A DNA stretch of 64,000 bases. Origin: Leptospira_A soteropolitanensis. Its GTDB lineage: Bacteria > Spirochaetota > Leptospiria > Leptospirales > Leptospiraceae. The position numbers and the translations under genes are program-made. The notes beneath the pieces were generated by a model that was not told the DNA's origin, did not search any database, and saw nothing but the letters and a program-made list of their open reading frames with translations. The stretch lies in the NCBI RefSeq assembly GCF_026151335.1, contig NZ_JAMQPP010000003.1; one strand, 5' to 3'. How positions within the stretch are numbered: position 1 is the stretch's first letter; the number at the start of each line of letters is the position of its first letter. This document shows positions 35,380-43,731 of this stretch, piece after piece.

Positions 35380-35808
35380 ATGAATCGTATTCTTTTGCTT
35401 GCTCTATTCTTTGTTTTTGGATTTCCGTTACTAGCTGATTCCAGTTCCAAACCTGTATGTCTTAGTTTGTCTGATTGTGAGACAAAGGCAGATGCAACTA
35501 CGATCCATCGAAAAAAAATCACCTTATTAAATTTTGCCCTGTCCGAATATGCCAAAAATGCTCCTATAGAGAAGTTACTTCCTCTCTATTTAAAACGTGT
35601 TAGGTCTATTATTTTGGAAGCAAATGGTGATACTGGTTATAAAGGTGAAATAGTTTTAAAAGTAAGTCATAAGCCAGAATACAAACAATCTCAAAGGTTA
35701 AAAGCAGAAGATGACTTAAAGTTCCTTGAATCCAATCAAAACTATCTGACTAGTGCTCAAACTTCTGAACTTGCGGAACTACAAACTTTATTTAGTGAAT
35801 CCAAATGA
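35380..35808 (+). CDS. Exported hypothetical protein
   Basis: About 142 residues from the ATG at 35380; the frame also opens two codons earlier at a TTG. A signal peptide (MNRILLLALFFVFGFPLLADS) is followed by a short helical protein with two cysteines close together (KPVCLSLSDCETK) that could form a disulfide in the periplasm. No known family. The stop overlaps the start of the small lipoprotein gene by 4 bases, so the two are translated together. Confidence 0.75.
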   Translation: MNRILLLALFFVFGFPLLADSSSKPVCLSLSDCETKADATTIHRKKITLLNFALSEYAKNAPIEKLLPLYLKRVRSIILEANGDTGYKGEIVLKVSHKPEYKQSQRLKAEDDLKFLESNQNYLTSAQTSELAELQTLFSESK

Positions 35809-36059
35809 TCCGATTTGTATTTCTTTTATTTTTAGCTTTTTTGTCCTGTGCACAGTTATCTCGGGAAGATCAATTTAGAGAGGAATGTGATAAAACTAGA
35901 AATAGAAGTTACGTTTTTATGTTACCGATTCTTGAAAGACATTCAACAACTGGAAATGTTGAGTTAAATACCGCTGTTTGGATCGGAAATACAGAACTGG
36001 CTTATAAAAAATGTATTTCCGAATCGGAGAAGAACCGTTATAACTTAAGATCTAACTGA
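35805..36059 (+). CDS. Small lipoprotein
   Basis: 84 residues. MIRFVFLLFLAFLSC is a lipoprotein signal with the lipidated Cys15, followed by a short charged domain (REDQFREECDKTRNRSYV, SESEKNRYNLRSN). Two further cysteines may pair. Unknown function; coupled to the exported protein upstream by a 4-base overlap and convergent with the NDH-2 gene (15-base overlap). Confidence 0.72.
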   Translation: MIRFVFLLFLAFLSCAQLSREDQFREECDKTRNRSYVFMLPILERHSTTGNVELNTAVWIGNTELAYKKCISESEKNRYNLRSN

Positions 36060-37316
36060 AAGTTCGTCCATTTCTTCTTGGATAAGCCTAGACCCAGCAC
36101 GGAATGTTAAATAACTCCATACCCAGCTTAGGAGTGTACTGACTTTATTTTTAAATCCGACTTGATAAACGAGATGAACAAAGAGCCAACCGAGCCATCC
36201 AAAAATTCCTTTTAATTTGATTTTGCCAAATTCAGCTACTGCATCCGTTCTTCCAATCGTTGCCATGTTTCCTTTATCAAAGTAATGAAATGGTGTAATG
36301 GATTTCTTTTTTTCTAAAGATTCGATAATTTTGGCGACATACCTTCCTTGTTGCATTGCGACTGGTGAAACCCCGGGTAGGGGCCTTGTAAGGCCTTTGG
36401 CATAATTTGCAGCATCACCTATTACAAATACTTCTGGATATTCAGTCGTTCGGCAATATTCATCTACGATGATTCTATTCGCCTTGTCTTTGTTAAGTGG
36501 CAATTTTTTTGCTAACTCGGAACCTTCTACTCCTGCTGCCCATATCACTGTTTTAGATTCGATGGTCCTGTCTTTGAGTACGACACCAGTCTCTGTAATG
36601 TCTAATACAGGGGAGCTTGTAAGTACTTCTACTCCCCTGCTCTCCAGTTTTTCTTTTGTAAAAGCACTAGACTTCTCGCTAAAAGCAGTTAGTAATCTAG
36701 GCCCTGCTTCAATCAAGGTGACTTTTGTCATACCTGAATCTATATTTCTAAAGTCTTTGCGGATGATATTATGAGAGAGTTCTGCGATGGAACCAGCGAG
36801 TTCAACACCAGTTGGTCCCCCTCCGATAATTACGTAGTGCATAAAACTTTTTGCTTTTTCGTAATCTCCTATCAATTCTGCTTGTTCGAAGGATAGTAAA
36901 ATTCTTCTTCTAATTGCCAAAGCATCTTTAAGATTTTTCAGGCCTAAAGTTTTTTCTTTCCAGCTGTGATTTCCAAAATAACTGGTTCTTGCTCCTGTCG
37001 CTAGTATAAGATAGTCGTAAGTTTCGGAATTGTTCTGGAATTTAACATTTCGATTTTCAAAATCAATTTCTGTGACATCACCTAAAAGTATTTTTACATT
37101 TTTATACTTAGTTGTAATCGATCTAGATGGAATGGCAATGTCAGCGGGAGAAAGTACTGCTGTTGCCACTTGGTATAAAAGTGGTTGAAATAGGTGGTGA
37201 TTTTTTTTATCAACAACAGTGATTTCGAATAGTTTATTATTAGCTAGGGTTTTGATTACTTGTAACCCACCAAACCCGGCTCCAATGATTAAAATTTTTT
37301 TCTTTATTTGATGCAT
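36045..37316 (-). CDS. ndh: Type II NADH dehydrogenase (NDH-2)
   Basis: 423 residues from the ATG at 37316, which has GGAG six bases upstream; the frame extends to 37355 but that part lies inside the upstream gene. Transfers electrons from NADH to menaquinone at the inner membrane face without pumping protons. The FAD site ILIIGAGFGGLQV, NADH site YVIIGGGPTGVELAGSIAEL, TVIWAAGVEGSEL and VFVIGDAANYAKGL are all present; a C-terminal amphipathic region (GWLGWLFVHLVYQVGF) provides membrane contact. Start overlaps the phosphatase gene by 13 bases. Confidence 0.93.
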   Translation of the reverse strand: MHQIKKKILIIGAGFGGLQVIKTLANNKLFEITVVDKKNHHLFQPLLYQVATAVLSPADIAIPSRSITTKYKNVKILLGDVTEIDFENRNVKFQNNSETYDYLILATGARTSYFGNHSWKEKTLGLKNLKDALAIRRRILLSFEQAELIGDYEKAKSFMHYVIIGGGPTGVELAGSIAELSHNIIRKDFRNIDSGMTKVTLIEAGPRLLTAFSEKSSAFTKEKLESRGVEVLTSSPVLDITETGVVLKDRTIESKTVIWAAGVEGSELAKKLPLNKDKANRIIVDEYCRTTEYPEVFVIGDAANYAKGLTRPLPGVSPVAMQQGRYVAKIIESLEKKKSITPFHYFDKGNMATIGRTDAVAEFGKIKLKGIFGWLGWLFVHLVYQVGFKNKVSTLLSWVWSYLTFRAGSRLIQEEMDELSVRS

Positions 37317-37792
37317 TCTATTTCTCCTAAAAAATTTAAAAAACCGATAGAACAATCTTCTACAAGATCTTGAACCTTCTCAAAGGCGCTTTCGTTCTTG
37401 TAGTAAGGATCAGGCACAATCGGAGCACCTGCATCACTTCTAAATTTCCCGAATAAAAGTATTTTATCCTGAATTTTCTTCTCATTAGTTAGACTGCGTA
37501 CATCATGGAAGTTGTTTTCATCCATAACCAATAAGTAATCAAAATGAATTAAATCTGCTTTAGTTAATTTTCTTGAAAGGTGTGTTAAACGGATTCCTCG
37601 ATTTTCCGCTACTCTTCGTGTTCTTGGATCGGCTAATTCTCCATCATGATAACCAGAAGTTCCGCAAGAATCTATTTCGAATAAATGATCTAAATTCCTT
37701 TTTTTTACCAGGTTTTGAAACGCACCTTCAGCAGCAGGGGAACGACAAATGTTGCCTAAACAGATAAAGAGAACTTTTGTTTTTTCTTTCAT
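37304..37792 (-). CDS. Low-molecular-weight protein tyrosine phosphatase
   Basis: 162 residues with the phosphate loop VLFICLGNICRSP, nucleophile Cys11 and Arg17 (C-x5-R), and the general-acid loop VPDPYYKNE, both in the expected order and spacing. Cytoplasmic phosphatase that removes phosphate from tyrosine or from low-molecular substrates. It follows the YgjP-like gene without a gap (its start is next to that stop) and overlaps ndh by 13 bases. No bacterial tyrosine kinase or capsule gene is close by. Confidence 0.93.
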   Translation of the reverse strand: MKEKTKVLFICLGNICRSPAAEGAFQNLVKKRNLDHLFEIDSCGTSGYHDGELADPRTRRVAENRGIRLTHLSRKLTKADLIHFDYLLVMDENNFHDVRSLTNEKKIQDKILLFGKFRSDAGAPIVPDPYYKNESAFEKVQDLVEDCSIGFLNFLGEIECIK

Positions 37793-38467
37793 TTAATTAA
37801 GATAGTATATATATTTTTTGCCAACGTCTTTGAGCCATTTCTCCGCGACTTTGTAATTGGGGTCTTGTGATTTCACAATCTTCCAAAATTTTGAGGAGTG
37901 GTTGTGTTCGATAGTATGTGCTATTTCGTGAAGAATAATATATTCGATAATATAGTCTGGACAATGGACTAGACTTAGGTTCAGGGATATTTGATTTTTT
38001 GAGTTACAACTTCCCCAAAGCGAACGCATGGTTTTTATCGAAATTTTTGTTACTTTTGTATTCAGAGCGAGAGAGGTTTTTTCGATTAGTGGTAAAACTT
38101 TCTCTAAAAGCAATTCCTTTAAGACTTGTTTCCCCTTACGAATGCGTGAATCTGCGGTTTTAGTATTAGGGATCTGAATGGTTCCATTAAGATAGATATA
38201 TTTTTTTTTCGGAATTATGGATACTGTTGTGGGATTTCCAAAAATATAAGTTTTTTCCCCATCTTCAAATTTCAATTTTTGCGGAATGTCTTTTGGAAGT
38301 TGTGCCAATTTGGAAACTATCCAGTCCTTCTTCTCCGACAAAAAATCCTCTAGTTGCTTTTTGGGAACTTTGGCAGGATGTTTTAGTACCACTCTGCCAT
38401 TCTGATAAACCACTAGCGAAATATTATTCCCTTTGGTGATTTTTCTTTCTATCGTTAAATCAATCAT
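37793..38467 (-). CDS. YgjP-like zinc metallopeptidase (DUF45)
   Basis: 224 residues of the M48-related YgjP group. The zinc site is IILHEIAHTIEHNHSSKFW (HExxH, with the third ligand His in HNHSSKFW), preceded by SLWGSCNSKNQISLNLSLV, typical of this family. The N-terminal half is beta-rich. Cytoplasmic; often found in DNA-associated or defence neighbourhoods, but here it stands next to a phosphatase and NDH-2 gene, so that link does not apply. Confidence 0.92.
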   Translation of the reverse strand: MIDLTIERKITKGNNISLVVYQNGRVVLKHPAKVPKKQLEDFLSEKKDWIVSKLAQLPKDIPQKLKFEDGEKTYIFGNPTTVSIIPKKKYIYLNGTIQIPNTKTADSRIRKGKQVLKELLLEKVLPLIEKTSLALNTKVTKISIKTMRSLWGSCNSKNQISLNLSLVHCPDYIIEYIILHEIAHTIEHNHSSKFWKIVKSQDPNYKVAEKWLKDVGKKYIYYLN

Positions 38468-38498
38468 TTAGTCTTTGGAAGTTTTAGTTGTCGGTCTT

Positions 38499-39533
38499 CT
38501 ATTCGACTTTTTCGCCACTATTTTGTTTTTGATCCCAATCAAGTTTGTTTAGAACACCAATCTCAATTGAATAGTCTTTTATATTAATATGAGATTTAAA
38601 TCCACTGACTAAATTGGATGCAATATCTTCTGTGGTCAGACCACCTTGCGAAGTAAATCTTCCCTCAGAGAAAAACCTTCGATGGTTGACCCTCAAATAA
38701 CTTAGCCAACTTGGGTTTATTTTGTAGCCTACCTCGGCCTTTGACGTCCAACCTAAACCATAATTTTCTGAGAAGAAATTGATGGATCGTTGAACATGGA
38801 AATCCCTTGTTTTGATTCTTCCAAAGGATGGCATAAAGCTTATATCTAGATAGAAATTTCCCTCAGAATGGCGATATCCACCACCACCAAAAAATTCCCA
38901 AAGATCATTCGAGAAACTCAGTCCGAGCCCTATTGGTCCATAAAACACTGGACTCGATTCTATGAATTGATTCACGTCATAAAAATAATATTTAAAATAA
39001 GAATACCTGGCTCCCGCGGAAAGAAAAAAGCCAGAACCGTTGATCCAGTAATTTGGGTTTGCACTTTGAAAGTAGTACCTACCAAAAAATTCTGCTCTAT
39101 TTTCGGAGACTGTTGATTTACCTTTCCCGTCTGCAAAATTTCTACTACCAGCATATACTGTTGCAGAGTCTCTATAACTCCATTCTCGTGTTGCAATATT
39201 TGTTGTGTTTTCTGTTGAGATAGAACCTAGAAAAAAATCTTCGTCACGAGCCTGTCCAGATTTTTGAGACCATCCTGTGGTTTTAAGCGCACCACTAATT
39301 TCGAACCGTTCTTTGGTTATGGTTCCTTGGACACCAAATAAAGAAAATGATCTGGGAAATGAGATCCTTGAGCCTCCGCGAATCCCCGATAAGTTTGGGT
39401 ATTTGTTCCCTGTTTCAAATATATACTCTCCGCCTGATTTTTCAACAGTTGGTCCCCAGATGATTTCTGCTGAGATGGGACTAACGCTTAAGAGTAAAAA
39501 TAAAAAAACAAATTTAAGTATTTTAGGCACCAA
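38499..39533 (-). CDS. Probable outer-membrane or exported beta-rich protein
   Basis: 344 residues with a signal peptide (ILKFVFLFLLLSVSPISAE). The mature part is rich in alternating aromatic/polar strands (FFGRYYFQSANPNYWINGSG, GARYSYFKYYFYDVNQF, WLSYLRVNHRRFFSEGR) as in outer-membrane barrels or outer-membrane-linked proteins; no family is recognised. It is read away from the parA promoter region, with 181 bases between its start and parA. That region contains the 31-base palindrome at 39633-39663. Confidence 0.72.
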   Translation of the reverse strand: MVPKILKFVFLFLLLSVSPISAEIIWGPTVEKSGGEYIFETGNKYPNLSGIRGGSRISFPRSFSLFGVQGTITKERFEISGALKTTGWSQKSGQARDEDFFLGSISTENTTNIATREWSYRDSATVYAGSRNFADGKGKSTVSENRAEFFGRYYFQSANPNYWINGSGFFLSAGARYSYFKYYFYDVNQFIESSPVFYGPIGLGLSFSNDLWEFFGGGGYRHSEGNFYLDISFMPSFGRIKTRDFHVQRSINFFSENYGLGWTSKAEVGYKINPSWLSYLRVNHRRFFSEGRFTSQGGLTTEDIASNLVSGFKSHINIKDYSIEIGVLNKLDWDQKQNSGEKVE

Positions 39534-39632
39534 CTTAAGTTCTACTTTACCCCTAAGTTGTAAATTCCTAAATTATTGGGAAGGAGGGCGGTTGAATATG
39601 GCGATAGGTTTTTGGTTACCATATATGTTTCT

Positions 39633-39663
39633 TCTTAGGGGTGAAATCATTTCACCCCTAAGA
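39633..39663. promoter_or_regulatory. 31-base near-perfect palindrome, candidate parS/operator of second cassette
   Basis: Fifteen-base arms (TCTTAGGGGTGAAAT and its exact reverse complement) flank a single central C at 39648. A loop of one base and no following T-run make it a protein-binding site, not a terminator. The core GGGGTGAAA-N3-TTTCACCCC is found again inside parB at 41196-41216. A TTGACA (39676-39681) lies 12 bases further on, before the parA start at 39715; the matching -10 is weak. Confidence 0.7.
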
Positions 39664-39714
39664 GACATAATTAAATTGACATCCTAGACAGGCTCACTCA
39701 CCATCTAGTAGGTT

Positions 39715-40641
39715 ATGGGGAAAATTGATCCTATATTGACAGAAGAAGAAGCGGCCAAATTCGTTGGTTTGGGCACCAGTGAGTTTTCTGAGAAAGCTTC
39801 GGACCTAAAAATACCTGGCTGGAAATCTGGAGAATTCAAACAATCTATTTTGTTAAAATATTTTGAACCAACCGAAAGAGATGGTTTTGATAGCCATGTA
39901 ATTGCAGTATCAAATCAAAAAGGAGGGGAGGGGAAAACAACGATAAGTTTGTATTTAGCTGAAGCTCTTGCAGAAAATCATAAAGTATTGTTGATTGATT
40001 GGGATCCTCAGGCAAACGCCACACAACTTTTTTTGAAAGATGACGTTCCATCGGTAATGGATTATTTAGGTTATCGAGGTAAGAAGGCGAAGAATATTGA
40101 ACCAGCTATCAAAACGATTGGCGAAAATTTTGATTTACTTCCTTCTACCTTAGAACTTGCAAATTTAACCACACCCTATGAAAGGGATGATTTTGAATTG
40201 TTAAACGAGGCGATCCTTCCTCTGCGTTCTAGATATGAATATATAATTATCGATTGTCCTCCTTCTCTTGGACTCATTTTGGAGAATGCTTTGATTTGTG
40301 CAGACTACATTCTTGTGCCAATTCAAACTAGGGCTTTTAGTTTGCAGGGGATCAGGGATCTTTATGAAACGTTTCAGAAGATTCAGAGGAAAGCTAACCA
40401 GAGATTGAAACTTTTGGGTGCTGTTTTAAATCAGTATGAAGGTCAAAAGGCACTGGCAGGTCTTGCTGAAGGAGTTAAGAGATATTTCCCAGTTTTTGAA
40501 ACAGTCATTCAAAGACGAGAGGCCATTCCTCAGGCTCAAGCAAAGATGTCTTTCCTTGCTAAAGTTGACTTAGCGACTATGAAAAATTTTAGAGAACTAG
40601 CGGCAGAGGTTAAAAGTAAAATAGATGTCCAAAAAAACTGA
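39715..40641 (+). CDS. parA: ParA partition ATPase (second cassette) with N-terminal extension
   Basis: 308 residues. About 62 extra residues (MGKIDPILTEEEAAKFVGLG, helix-turn-helix-like) precede the Walker fold: KGGEGKTTISLY (residues 69-80), LLIDWDPQANAT and YIIIDCPPSLGL. The extension is the hallmark of type-Ia plasmid and secondary-replicon ParA proteins that repress their own operon by binding an operator. AGTAGG precedes the ATG. The stop overlaps parB by 17 bases, exactly as in the first cassette, which suggests a shared ancestry of gene arrangement. The palindrome at 39633-39663 is the likely operator or centromere. Confidence 0.94.
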   Translation: MGKIDPILTEEEAAKFVGLGTSEFSEKASDLKIPGWKSGEFKQSILLKYFEPTERDGFDSHVIAVSNQKGGEGKTTISLYLAEALAENHKVLLIDWDPQANATQLFLKDDVPSVMDYLGYRGKKAKNIEPAIKTIGENFDLLPSTLELANLTTPYERDDFELLNEAILPLRSRYEYIIIDCPPSLGLILENALICADYILVPIQTRAFSLQGIRDLYETFQKIQRKANQRLKLLGAVLNQYEGQKALAGLAEGVKRYFPVFETVIQRREAIPQAQAKMSFLAKVDLATMKNFRELAAEVKSKIDVQKN

Positions 40642-41335
40642 GTTTCAAGCTTTAGATTTAATCTCTGCATATTCTGAAAAGAAAAAGAATCCTTCTCATT
40701 TAGAGTTAAGTCAAATATCCCCCAACCCCATGCAACCACGTTTGATTGGACGTGAAGATACAACTGACCTATTACCATCAATGGAGAGGTTGGGGTTAAT
40801 CGAGCCAATTCTTGTCAGAAAAGATAAAGGAAAGTATTTGATAGTTGCAGGGGAGCGCCGATACCGAGCTGCAATCAAATTAGGGTGGAAAGAAATCCCT
40901 GCGATCATCACGGATGCTAATGAGGATGTTTGTTACGAGATGTCGCTTGCCGAGAACGAAAAAAGGAAAAACTTAAATCCCTGGGAAGTTGGCAAAGCAA
41001 TTCAGTTTCTTCGTAAAGAAAAAAGGAAAACTGCAGAAGAAGTATCTGAACTGTTGGGATATAGCGGAAGATATGTGAAACAACTCAGTAGCATAGCAAG
41101 GCTCGATCAAAAATCAGTCATGGAATTGATGATCAGCGGGAAACCACTTTCGGTAAAGAATCTCGAAGAATTACTAAAACGTAAAGAAAATAGAGGGGGT
41201 GAAACCATTTCACCCCGGTCAGGGTCTAGTTCGGGTCGTATTAGTATCAATTTGAGTAAACTAAATGGGCGAGTGCGAGACAACTTTTTAAGAGATCTCG
41301 GTTTACTCAAAAAGAAGTACGGAATCAACGAGTAG
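40625..41335 (+). CDS. parB: ParB centromere-binding protein (second cassette)
   Basis: 236 residues with the ParB N-terminal domain (ISPNPMQPRLIGREDTTDLL, GERRYRAAIKLGW and the ENEKRKNLNPWEVGKA box), a helix-turn-helix (KTAEEVSELLGYSGRYVKQLSS) and a C-terminal part. Shorter than the first ParB. Near its 3' end the coding DNA itself contains the palindrome core seen before parA (41196-41216), encoding GGETISPR; a binding site inside the gene is common for ParB proteins. It overlaps parA by 17 bases and is 7 bases before the DUF1569-like gene. Confidence 0.93.
   Translation: MSKKTEFQALDLISAYSEKKKNPSHLELSQISPNPMQPRLIGREDTTDLLPSMERLGLIEPILVRKDKGKYLIVAGERRYRAAIKLGWKEIPAIITDANEDVCYEMSLAENEKRKNLNPWEVGKAIQFLRKEKRKTAEEVSELLGYSGRYVKQLSSIARLDQKSVMELMISGKPLSVKNLEELLKRKENRGGETISPRSGSSSGRISINLSKLNGRVRDNFLRDLGLLKKKYGINE
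41196..41216. promoter_or_regulatory. Second copy of parS-like palindrome, inside parB
   Basis: GGGGTGAAA-CCA-TTTCACCCC, 9-base perfect arms and a 3-base centre. Differs from the core at 39638-39658 only at one central base (C for T). It is the only other copy I found in this window. Confidence 0.7.
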
Positions 41336-41342
41336 GGGAAAA

Positions 41343-41996
41343 ATGAAATCAAATTTAAAATTAAAAACGATAGACGATATTGAAAGAGAATTATCAATTA
41401 TTGTTGCTTGTGAAAAAAAACAAAGGGCAGACATCACTTTAAGCCAAGTTTATGATTTTTTGGCTGAGTCTATCGAATTATCGATCCAAAGAATCGGTTT
41501 AACAAACAAAAGAAATACTATCAATAAAATATTGGGAAAATACAAGTTTGCAAAACTTCTTTCTAAAGGTAGTTATACCAAAGCAAATCAAATCCCAGGG
41601 TTCCCTCTAAAGGATTTGGGTGACTCAGAATCAGCACTATTAAGGTTAAAAACTTCTTTAACAGCTTTTAAATTACATTCAGGGCCTTTTGCTGACCATC
41701 CAGTATTTGGTGAACTAGATAAAAAACAATGGGAACGAATTCACGGAATTCTTGCTGCCTTTTTATTTGGTTATATTCAATTGTATGGTGATGAGAAACT
41801 CAGGTTTGCCAAGGATAGAGAGCAGAAGAAAGAAAAAGCTTTTTCGGATAAAAAACAGCACCACCATCTTCAGCAAAAGAAAAAAGACGACCGAGATACT
41901 AAACCAAGTGGCCATAATAGTCGCAAATGGAAAAACAAAAAGAAATCTCATAACAAAGGAAATAAAAACCAAGGCGGTGGGGGTGGAATGAAATGA
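41343..41996 (+). CDS. DUF1569/DinB-like protein with basic tail, third gene of the second partition cassette
   Basis: 217 residues. The middle part LKLHSGPFADHPVFGELDKKQWERIHGIL (in particular HSGPFADHPVFGEL and KQWERIHG) fits the DUF1569/DinB-like helical bundle, which often binds a metal through histidines; the third usual histidine (HHLxQ) is replaced here by FLFGYIQL. The last about 60 residues are Lys/Asn/Gly-rich (KKKSHNKGNKNQGGGGG), which suggests contact with nucleic acid. It begins 7 bases after parB and overlaps the FMN reductase gene by 4 bases. A role in partition is inferred from position only. Confidence 0.75.
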   Translation: MKSNLKLKTIDDIERELSIIVACEKKQRADITLSQVYDFLAESIELSIQRIGLTNKRNTINKILGKYKFAKLLSKGSYTKANQIPGFPLKDLGDSESALLRLKTSLTAFKLHSGPFADHPVFGELDKKQWERIHGILAAFLFGYIQLYGDEKLRFAKDREQKKEKAFSDKKQHHHLQQKKKDDRDTKPSGHNSRKWKNKKKSHNKGNKNQGGGGGMK

Positions 41997-42595
41997 AAAT
42001 TTGTTTAATAGCCGGAAGCCACAGAAAGAACTCACAAACGTTAAAAGTAGGAAAATTCCTTGCTGAGATATTAAAATCAAAAGGTATTGAAATAACACTT
42101 TTTGATTTAGGAGGGAATCCACTTCCGCTATGGGAACCAACAATGTGGGAAAAGGATTCTGATATTAAGAAGTTTTGGTTAGAATACAGCGAAGGACTGG
42201 GCAGTGCCGACGCGTATGTCTTTCTTTCTCCTGAATATGCAGGAATGGCTAGCCCTGCTCTAAAAAACTTCTTTCTTTACCTTACTGGCAGTGATATCTC
42301 TCACAAACCAGGCTTGATCATTACTGTATCCAGTGGAATGGGTGGAAGTTATCCTAACGCAGAATTAAGAATGTCTAGTTACAAAAACACGCGGATTGTG
42401 TATTTACCTGATCACGTAATTGTTCGGCATGTAGAGTCTGTATTAAATTCTGAAAATCCAGAAAATAAGGATGATGAATACATTAGATCCAGATTGACCT
42501 ATACTCTAAATGTATTAGTTGAATATGCAAAAGCGTTTGCTAACGTTCGTCAGAGTGGAGTAATCGATATAAAAACTTACCCTTTTGGATTGTAA
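41993..42595 (+). CDS. NADPH-dependent FMN reductase
   Basis: 200 residues with the flavodoxin-like fold: N-terminal ICLIAGSHRKNSQTLKVGKF (phosphate loop), then PLPLWEPTMW, and FLSPEYAGMASPALKNFFLY followed by GLIITVSSGMGGSYPNAELR. These match the NADPH-dependent FMN reductase family, which supplies reduced flavin or reduces quinones or metals. The 4-base overlap with the DUF1569-like gene indicates it belongs to the par transcript. It ends 56 bases inside the acyltransferase gene on the opposite strand. Confidence 0.9.
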   Translation: MKICLIAGSHRKNSQTLKVGKFLAEILKSKGIEITLFDLGGNPLPLWEPTMWEKDSDIKKFWLEYSEGLGSADAYVFLSPEYAGMASPALKNFFLYLTGSDISHKPGLIITVSSGMGGSYPNAELRMSSYKNTRIVYLPDHVIVRHVESVLNSENPENKDDEYIRSRLTYTLNVLVEYAKAFANVRQSGVIDIKTYPFGL

Positions 42596-43622
42596 ATGCG
42601 ATTATAATTGGAATTCCTACATTTAAGACCAAAGTAACTATATAACCCAGAATTGGGCCACCAAAGCTATATGGATCTACACTATGCATCATGTGAATGA
42701 TAAAGGGATGAAGAAGAAAAATAAATAGGCTATTGTTTCCTATATAAGAAATCCAATCGGATACCTTTCTATTGAATCTAGGTAAGATTTGCCAGATTCC
42801 AAAAAAGAAAAATATAGGATACACTATGTGGTGATTTTTAAAATCAACAACATAACCAAAACTATATAGTATCAGAAAGAATAAAAATAAAACTGTGAGG
42901 GCCAGGAACAAAATTGACAGCTCATCTTTCTTTTTTGTATTTTCTTTTTCTTCATAAGAAAGACCGATATAGATACCCAGTACAAAGAAAAAAATATAAT
43001 TTAGAATAGAAATAGAATGGTACTCCTTAGGAAGTATGGAGTCAAAAAAACCCAAATTAGAAGTTAAATTTAATAAAAGAGAAATAAAAAGCAGGGACTT
43101 CGAATACAAATTGTTGGTAAGAAGTTTGTCAAACAGATAAAACAAGATATAAAATTGGATCAATAGAGGGACAAAATAAAATGGTGCGAACACTTTTCCC
43201 AATAGGTAAAATTGGATGAATTCTAGTATATTGTAATTGTTATATTTCACTAAATAACCGAGGCATGAAGCCAGTGAATAAGGTAAAACGAGGTTTTTAA
43301 GTTTAGAAATCCAATAACCCTCTTTTTTTCGCAAGAATATAGCGGATGTTAGTATGAAGACTGGGACCGAGAATCTAGAAAGATTTGATAAAAATAATGT
43401 AGTTCTGGTCACCGTTTGATCTGCAGGATGAAAAAATTGAAAGTAGGAATGAATATGGATGAGTACGATTCCAACCATGGCAAATCCTCGCAGGACATCA
43501 AATCTGGTTTCTCTTCCTTGTCTTGCTGCCAGTGGGTGGGGGATAGAGTAGGGGATGTGGAAGACTAAAAGATATAGAGCAGCAAGCCCCGTTAGTATGA
43601 TCCCTAATAATTCCCATTCCAT
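42540..43622 (-). CDS. Acyltransferase 3 (OafA/WecH-type) membrane protein
   Basis: 360 residues, ten or so membrane spans. RFDVLRGFAMVGIVLIHIH contains the conserved R-x-x-D-x-L-R-G start and the catalytic His of the family, followed by PVFILTSAIFLRKKEG. It transfers acyl (often acetyl) groups to envelope sugars such as LPS O-antigen. The extra N-terminal span before the motif is normal. Convergent 56-base overlap with the FMN reductase gene. Confidence 0.88.
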   Translation of the reverse strand: MEWELLGIILTGLAALYLLVFHIPYSIPHPLAARQGRETRFDVLRGFAMVGIVLIHIHSYFQFFHPADQTVTRTTLFLSNLSRFSVPVFILTSAIFLRKKEGYWISKLKNLVLPYSLASCLGYLVKYNNYNILEFIQFYLLGKVFAPFYFVPLLIQFYILFYLFDKLLTNNLYSKSLLFISLLLNLTSNLGFFDSILPKEYHSISILNYIFFFVLGIYIGLSYEEKENTKKKDELSILFLALTVLFLFFLILYSFGYVVDFKNHHIVYPIFFFFGIWQILPRFNRKVSDWISYIGNNSLFIFLLHPFIIHMMHSVDPYSFGGPILGYIVTLVLNVGIPIIIAFTIQKGKFLYRLLHSDER

Positions 43623-43731
43623 AAATGCTATCTCCTTTACGGCATTTTCTTTTCAGATTTCCTGGTGCAAAGGAAAATGAATTCAGATTTTAGGCAAAAC
43701 AGCCAAAAATAGATATAGGAGCTACGAATCA

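Noticed and set aside
39633..39663. Palindrome as a transcription terminator
   Set aside because: One-base centre and no T-run; a hairpin of that shape cannot form and it stands upstream of a gene start.
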